6,538 nt of DNA. Source: Paludibacter sp. (GTDB taxonomy: Bacteria; Bacteroidota; Bacteroidia; Bacteroidales; Paludibacteraceae). Shown here one piece after another: positions 1 to 3,228 of this stretch. The notes below the pieces were generated by a model. The model had not been told where the DNA came from. It did not search any database and was given only the letters and a program-made list of their open reading frames with translations. The stretch covers positions 1-6,538 of the forward strand of contig JANJXE010000303.1 in assembly GCA_024709185.1 (NCBI GenBank). The letters are read 5' to 3'. The first letter of the stretch is position 1. Each line of letters begins with the position of its first letter. The position numbers were made by a program, and so were the translations under genes.

Positions 1-308
1 ATTCTACGAATTAAATCGTAGGGAACCGGCTTGGTAAGCGGAAACTGTACCGAGCCTTTTCCCTGTTTGTACTGCGACAATTCATCCGAAAAACGGCTAT
101 GCCCCGATGGTGTTGCATAAACCCCGATATGCTTTTTAAAAGCTGCAAAATACACCAGCGGCCTGCCATTGGTTTTGTATGCCGGCATTCCATAAGCAAA
201 ATCTTCCACCGCTTCAGGAGCATGTTTTTTAATCAACTCCCTGATTTGAGACAGGATAGCCTGTACTTCAGCAGGAAAAGTGGAAATGTAGTGGTCAACA
301 GGGCTCAT
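1..308 (-). CDS. DUF1801 / YdhG-like protein, 3' end cut by window edge
   Basis: The 102 visible residues match the DUF1801 (YdhG/YobT, 'iron chaperone') family closely. An N-terminal helical part (VDHYISTFPAEVQ, about residues 4-16, then a charged helix to about 35) leads into YGMPAYK (39-45), PLVYFAAFKKHIG (50-62), the YATPSG turn (64-69), GKGSVQFPL (83-91) and KPVPYDLI (93-100). Family members are usually about 110-125 residues, so only a short C-terminal piece should be missing. The protein has no signal peptide or membrane segment and should be cytosolic. The start ATG overlaps the higA stop codon as ATGA, so the gene is probably translated from the higBA transcript by coupling. The name 'iron chaperone' comes from related frataxin-like proteins. 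The biochemical role here is not shown by the sequence. Confidence 0.9.
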   Translation of the reverse strand, partial: MSPVDHYISTFPAEVQAILSQIRELIKKHAPEAVEDFAYGMPAYKTNGRPLVYFAAFKKHIGVYATPSGHSRFSDELSQYKQGKGSVQFPLTKPVPYDLIRR

Positions 309-634
309 AGTACTGCTGCAATTTTCTTAACCTTACTCAGCTTCTGAAGGAATTTGATGTTTCGTTTGGTCACCATCATAGTGTATCGTGCCTGCATATT
401 CAGCAAGGACTCGGCCGGCAAATCAAGGGTGGCCTCCACCAACAATGCCAGTTCTGTGTTAAGCACTCTTTTACCATTTAACACTTCGTTCAATAACGAA
501 TAGGGAACACTCATCGCTTCAGCAAGTGCTTTTTGAGTTACCCCTCTGTATTCGATTTCATCCTTTAGTATCTCTCCCGGATGTGTGGGATAGGCAGGAT
601 CAATATTATTGGCAATACCTGTATTGATATTCAT
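305..634 (-). CDS. higA: HigA-family antitoxin (XRE helix-turn-helix)
   Basis: This 109-residue protein is the likely antitoxin of a HigBA module. It should bind and neutralise HigB and repress the shared promoter. The family signature HPGEIL is at residues 18-23, followed by a helix-turn-helix at about 30-57 (VTQKALAEAM, then SLLNEVLNGKR) and a helical region with a basic C-terminus (KRNIKFLQKLSKVKK, about 90-104). The start ATG lies 7 bp after the higB stop, giving the toxin-first order typical of higBA loci. The stop TGA overlaps the ATG of the DUF1801 gene by four bases (ATGA). The probable operator is the palindrome at 1001-1020 upstream of higB. The family call rests on HPGEIL, the HTH and the neighbouring toxin. 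Activity as an antitoxin is inferred. Confidence 0.93.
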   Translation of the reverse strand: MNINTGIANNIDPAYPTHPGEILKDEIEYRGVTQKALAEAMSVPYSLLNEVLNGKRVLNTELALLVEATLDLPAESLLNMQARYTMMVTKRNIKFLQKLSKVKKIAAVL

Positions 635-641
635 AAGTATT

Positions 642-959
642 TTATTGATAATGATTTGACAAATCTGTTATATTGCAAATAGAAGCTATCGACTGATTTT
701 CCTTTTTAAGTTCTTCAAACTCGATTCTGTAACGGTTATTAACTCTGACTGACGACAAACCGAGTTTTTCTCCTTTCAGGTTTTCATAATTCAATAACTT
801 GAATTTCCTTAATGAATAAGTATCAGGCACACTAATCATGAGCTCAATTATTCGAATGTATTTTCGAATAATTTCTGGTTGAAATCTGTGTTTTTTGTCG
901 TAAGATCTCCCCTTTTTAAAGATCTCAAGCAAGTACTCCTTTTCAAATGTAACTTCCAT
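642..959 (-). CDS. higB: HigB-family toxin (RelE/ParE superfamily)
   Basis: A 105-residue basic protein of the HigB ('killer') branch of the RelE/ParE superfamily. Known members are ribosome-dependent mRNA interferases held inactive by HigA. Family-typical stretches are KKHRFQPEIIRKY (about residues 22-34), LLNYENLKG (55-63), SSVRVNNRYRIEF (69-81), and the C-terminal ICNITDLSNHY (94-104). The basic residues around 71-78 are where the superfamily usually carries catalytic or RNA-contacting residues. I chose the ATG at 959 because homologs start with MEVTFEKEYLLE. The in-frame GTG at 1007 would lie inside the promoter/operator palindrome and add 16 unrelated residues. The ORF is intact, so the toxin may be functional. 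It has its own probable promoter (979-1010) separating it from the upstream GH16 gene, and higA follows after 7 bp. Confidence 0.93.
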   Translation of the reverse strand: MEVTFEKEYLLEIFKKGRSYDKKHRFQPEIIRKYIRIIELMISVPDTYSLRKFKLLNYENLKGEKLGLSSVRVNNRYRIEFEELKKENQSIASICNITDLSNHYQ

Positions 960-978
960 AGTGGTTAGTTTGGCTTTG

Positions 979-1010
979 CAAAAATATATACAATTAATTA
1001 TATTCACAAA
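979..1010 (-). promoter_or_regulatory. higBA promoter (Bacteroidota -33/-7 type)
   Basis: On the minus strand, TTTG (1010-1007) is followed after 20 bp by TATTTTTG (986-979). This exactly fits the Bacteroidota consensus TTTG, spacer 19-21, TAnnTTTG. Transcription would start roughly 7 bp further on, leaving a leader of about 10-15 nt before the higB ATG at 959. The -33 element forms the inner part of one arm of the perfect palindrome at 1001-1020, so a repressor bound there would block the promoter. Confidence 0.7.
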
Positions 1011-1020
1011 TTTGTGAATA
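1001..1020. promoter_or_regulatory. Perfect 20-bp palindrome, probable HigA operator
   Basis: The sequence TATTCACAAATTTGTGAATA reads identically on both strands with no mismatch and no spacer. It covers the -33 element of the higBA promoter and begins 41 bp upstream of the higB ATG. HigA-type antitoxins normally repress their own operon by binding palindromes at the promoter, so this is the natural candidate operator. It is also 25 bp past the GH16 stop codon. It could fold in that transcript, but it is not followed by a T-run and so is a poor terminator candidate. Confidence 0.7.
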
Positions 1021-1044
1021 GTTTTTTCTATGGCAATTTTCAGA

Positions 1045-2229
1045 TTAATATTTTATCATTCTATGCCGTTCTGTTTTTCCATTTTCTCCATTCACTTCCA
1101 ACACATACACTCCTGCTGCCAGCTGCGAAACATCCATACTTCGGGTTGAAATTGCGGTTTGAACCACGCGACCCTGTATATCAATCAGGTGAAGACTTGC
1201 CGGAATTGATGAGCCGGAAACGGTAAGGATATCGCCTACCGGATTCGGGAAGATGCTGAATTGCTGTCCGGAATCGGGTGTGGTTAGGCCCGAAAGCGCC
1301 GGACCGATGTACTGTTCGCCCACATCGCCTTTTTGATACACTCTCACATGATCTATATACATCGAAGCATCTCCATTGGCAAGGGCCGTTATCTTGCTGA
1401 TATTACTGCTACCAGTGATACCGGTATAATTGCCTCCCACAGCAAGATTAAACAGCATAAAAAAGGGTTTATGAAAGTAGCGCCCCACATTTCCGGCTAC
1501 GTCAACTCCCACAATGCCCATCTCAACCACATTCACCATCAACGGATTGGCATCGGTTCCAAAATAGGTTTTCACTGCTTTATCGTCCCAAATCAGGGTA
1601 AACAGATAGAAATTGTCCTGGATGCCGGAGCTGTGCGTGTAGGATTTTCCCCAGTTGGGCCATCCCTGTGGCGTCCATGCTTCTCCCCAGTGAAAATGAC
1701 TACCGAAATAGCGATCCTGGGTATTGTTTGTGATTCCTGTGGCATTTCCCATTTCCAGGATGTCAATTTCACCACACTTTGGCCATCCTACTGTGGGATG
1801 ATCCTGTCCCATCATCCAGAAGGCCGGCCACAGTCCGTTGGCTGTTTTCGGGAGCTTGATGCGGGCTTCAATTTTACCATATTTGAATGCCATTTTCCCA
1901 AGGGTTTTCAATCGGCCGGAAGTAAAGGAACGACCAGAGAAGTTTTCTTTTTTAGCGGTTAGAATAAGGCAATTGGCACCTGTAGCAGGTTCAGAACCTA
2001 CGGTGATATTCTCCCTGCGGTAATACTGCATCTCGTTATTGCCGCCCCCGTTGCCATCAATTTCAACGACCCAATAGTCTTCATTCAACTGGTTTCCATC
2101 AAAATTGTCCTGCCACACAAGGGTATAGCTGGCATCGGGCGCTTTGAATTCCGGAACTACTGCCTGAGCATGTATCTTTGCTACTGTGAGCAGGAAAACT
2201 CCTGAGAGCAGGAAAAGTGTTGTTTTCAT
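1045..2229 (-). CDS. Secreted GH16 beta-glucanase (laminarinase-like) with T9SS sorting domain
   Basis: This 394-residue protein starts with a signal peptide (residues 1-23, hydrophobic core LFLLSGVFLLTV, AQA cleavage motif at 21-23). A GH16 catalytic domain spans about 33-300 and a C-terminal T9SS type A sorting domain about 323-394. The catalytic motif GEIDILE at 153-159 supplies the nucleophile E154, D156 and the acid/base E159. The extra residue between D and the second E is the bulge form seen in endo-1,3(4)-beta-glucanases. Other family marks are WQDNFDG (39-45), GKIEARIKLP (118-127), LWPAFWMMG (133-141), and FFMLFNLAVGG (256-266). The tail shows FPNPVGDILTV (327-337), DIQGRVV (350-356), and LAAGVYVLEV (370-379). 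The expected role is endo-cleavage of beta-1,3-glucan such as laminarin at the cell surface or outside. Substrate specificity is inferred from the family, and agarase or carrageenase activity is less likely. No SusC/D or other CAZyme gene is adjacent, and TA modules lie on both sides. Confidence 0.95.
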   Translation of the reverse strand: MKTTLFLLSGVFLLTVAKIHAQAVVPEFKAPDASYTLVWQDNFDGNQLNEDYWVVEIDGNGGGNNEMQYYRRENITVGSEPATGANCLILTAKKENFSGRSFTSGRLKTLGKMAFKYGKIEARIKLPKTANGLWPAFWMMGQDHPTVGWPKCGEIDILEMGNATGITNNTQDRYFGSHFHWGEAWTPQGWPNWGKSYTHSSGIQDNFYLFTLIWDDKAVKTYFGTDANPLMVNVVEMGIVGVDVAGNVGRYFHKPFFMLFNLAVGGNYTGITGSSNISKITALANGDASMYIDHVRVYQKGDVGEQYIGPALSGLTTPDSGQQFSIFPNPVGDILTVSGSSIPASLHLIDIQGRVVQTAISTRSMDVSQLAAGVYVLEVNGENGKTERHRMIKY

Positions 2230-2258
2230 ACGATAATGATTGTTTTTTCAAAGGTCGT

Positions 2259-2321
2259 ATGAAACTCGCATGCCGTTATTATGATCATCTTGGATGTGAA
2301 GTATTTACATGCTCGTTTCAT
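2259..2321. repeat. Imperfect inverted repeat upstream of the GH16 gene
   Basis: ATGAAACTCGCATG (2259-2272) and CATGCTCGTTTCAT (2308-2321) are inverted copies matching at 12 of 14 positions. They share the pattern ATGAAAC-NN-GCATG and are separated by 35 bp. They occupy most of the 103-bp gap between the XRE antitoxin stop and the GH16 start. They could be a pair of regulator sites for the GH16 gene, an mRNA stem, or remnants of an inserted element. I find no good -33/-7 promoter in this gap, so the GH16 promoter is unassigned. Confidence 0.45.
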
Positions 2322-2332
2322 GGACTTTGTTT

Positions 2333-2632
2333 TTAAAGCCGGATAGAAAGGATTAATTGTCCACCAAGTCCGGCTTCGATGATCTTTTGTAAAGTTGAAA
2401 TTCGAACTTCTTTAATATTATTCTCAATTTTTGATATGTAGGATTTAGTTGTACCTGCTTTAGCTGCTACTTCTTCCTGAGTAAGCCCTTTTTCGAGTCT
2501 TGCTTGGTACAACAAAGTCCCAATCTTGAAATTTTTATAACCTTCTTCAAGTTCGTCCCTCTCTTTTGTACCTCGTTGTCCATAATTGAGGTCTTTAAAC
2601 TCTTCCAGATTTATTAATTTTTTCGTATTCAT
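2333..2632 (-). CDS. XRE-family antitoxin of a Gp49-like TA module
   Basis: This 99-residue protein is the likely antitoxin partner of the toxin encoded just upstream. An acidic N-terminal segment (NLEEFKDLNYGQRGTKERDELEEGY, about residues 8-32) resembles the N-terminus of HigA2-type antitoxins. It is followed by an XRE helix-turn-helix at about 37-88: IGTLLYQARLEKGLTQEEVAAKAG, then TTKSYISKIENN, with recognition helix around 62-70. The start ATG lies within the last 38 bases of the toxin gene in another frame, so translation is probably coupled. It shares little with the HigA at 305-634, which has the HPGEIL motif that is absent here. Repression of its own promoter is expected but not shown. 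Confidence 0.92.
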   Translation of the reverse strand: MNTKKLINLEEFKDLNYGQRGTKERDELEEGYKNFKIGTLLYQARLEKGLTQEEVAAKAGTTKSYISKIENNIKEVRISTLQKIIEAGLGGQLILSIRL

Positions 2633-2963
2633 ATTCAGCTTTTATTTTTAGTGCTAATTTGATTTCACTTTGAGGGGTTTTAGATGTATCTTTTTTAAAG
2701 CCATTAAACAAAACTACCAAATGTCCATCATCAAACATACAAAAGATACGAAAAATGTCACTCCCAAATTTAACTCTGATTTCATAGAGCCCCTGAGTAC
2801 TTTGAATATGCTTAAGATATAATTCAGGAACCCTGGGTAGTTCCTCTATCAATTGCAATGTCCAAATGATTTTAGCTTTTACTTTTTTATTTTGATTTGA
2901 AAAAAAGGATTGGAAGTAGGTTTTATAAAATAGGACATTCCTAATTTTGCTGTTATTCTTCAC
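2595..2963 (-). CDS. Gp49-like / RelE-superfamily toxin with GTG start
   Basis: From the GTG at 2963 this is a 122-residue basic protein of the phage-derived Gp49-like HigB family (PF05973 type), within the RelE/ParE superfamily. Members are usually mRNA interferases controlled by an XRE antitoxin encoded just after them, as here. Recognisable stretches are LFYKTYFQSFF (about residues 11-21), KIIWTLQLIEELPRVPELYLKHI (31-53), LYEIRVKFGSDIFRIFCMFDDG (59-80), LVVLFNGFKKDTSKTP (82-97), and a lysine-rich C-terminal helix. No in-frame ATG exists near the N-terminus. The choices are TTG at 2999, GTG at 2963, or a rarer codon. I chose GTG because it is closest to the usual length (about 105-120) and lies just below a promoter match. 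The last 38 bases overlap the antitoxin gene. The catalytic region looks intact. Confidence 0.87.
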   Translation of the reverse strand: MKNNSKIRNVLFYKTYFQSFFSNQNKKVKAKIIWTLQLIEELPRVPELYLKHIQSTQGLYEIRVKFGSDIFRIFCMFDDGHLVVLFNGFKKDTSKTPQSEIKLALKIKAEYEYEKINKSGRV

Positions 2964-2967
2964 GGTA

Positions 2968-3000
2968 CAAAGATATAAAAATGTTTCACTAATGGGCAAC
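2968..3000 (-). promoter_or_regulatory. Probable promoter of the Gp49-like TA module, with small inverted repeat
   Basis: On the minus strand, GTTG (3000-2997) is followed after 21 bp by TATCTTTG (2975-2968), an exact TAnnTTTG match. The -33 element lies inside a short inverted repeat, GGCAA-C-TTGCC (2995-3005), echoing the layout of the higBA promoter and suggesting a repressor site. The -7 box ends only 4 bp before the GTG at 2963, so the transcript would have almost no leader. The -7 match is convincing. The -33 and operator parts are weaker. Confidence 0.5.
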
Positions 3001-3035
3001 TTGCCAGCTTATTTTTACGATTTTATTTAACAACA

Positions 3036-3065
3036 CAACCCCTGAGGTATTTCACACAGGGGCTG
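3036..3065 (-). terminator. Stem-loop after the 51-aa gene, probable terminator
   Basis: On the minus strand, CAGCCCCTG (3065-3057) and CAGGGGTTG (3044-3036) form a 9-bp stem with one G-T pair around a 12-base loop, starting 6 bp after the stop at 3072. It is preceded by A-rich sequence. A T-rich but not uninterrupted stretch follows, so it fits a moderate intrinsic terminator. It would separate the surface-protein operon from the TA module. Confidence 0.55.
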
Positions 3066-3071
3066 AAGTTT

Positions 3072-3227
3072 TTATGCAAGGTTAGTTGGGTTCGTTACAG
3101 GATTGGTTTCGGAAGGCAGCTGAACCCAGTTATCAGGTTCATCTGGTGGTGCATCCGGCGATGCCATTTGAAGAGATATCGTTAGGTCGAGCTCTATACG
3201 TTCGATTTCGGGTGATTTGTAGTTCAT
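3072..3227 (-). CDS. Small 51-aa acidic, proline-rich protein, unknown function
   Basis: This short gene begins one base after the stop of the 959-residue surface protein (TAA, T, ATG), so it is almost certainly co-translated with it. It ends in TAA just before a stem-loop terminator. The N-terminus MNYKSPEIERIELDLTISLQ alternates charged and hydrophobic residues. The rest (about 22-51) is low-complexity, rich in P, D, N and T, with a PDAPPDEPDNW stretch and a single Trp at about residue 34. It has no signal peptide or hydrophobic segment. From memory, short uncharacterised Bacteroidota proteins often begin with a similar M-x-Y-x-x-P-x-I-E pattern, but I cannot name a family. Roles worth considering are a partner or chaperone of the surface protein, or a peptide precursor. 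None is demonstrated. A random ORF is unlikely given the tight junction and following terminator. Confidence 0.75.
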   Translation of the reverse strand: MNYKSPEIERIELDLTISLQMASPDAPPDEPDNWVQLPSETNPVTNPTNLA

Positions 3228-3228
3228 A

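Noticed and set aside
99..347. Plus-strand ORF over the DUF1801-higA junction
   Set aside because: It overlaps two well-supported minus-strand genes and has no recognisable protein features.
960..1007. N-terminal extension of HigB from the GTG at 1007
   Set aside because: The extra 16 residues do not fit the family, and the codon falls inside the palindrome and upstream of the -7 box, so it would not be transcribed from the likely promoter.
1001..1020. Palindrome read as a terminator for the GH16 transcript
   Set aside because: The stem would be very AT-rich and no T-run follows on the minus strand. Its position on the -33 element makes an operator more plausible, though a minor RNA role is not excluded.
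1333..1962. Long plus-strand ORF (209 codons) opposite the GH16 gene
   Set aside because: It lies wholly antisense to a gene with intact catalytic motifs, signal peptide and T9SS tail. Its translation shows no recognisable domain and it is best explained as a shadow frame.
2251..2280. GACCTTTG near the GH16 start as a -7 promoter box
   Set aside because: The first T of TAnnTTTG is missing and there is no TTTG at the right distance upstream, so the match is too weak to annotate.
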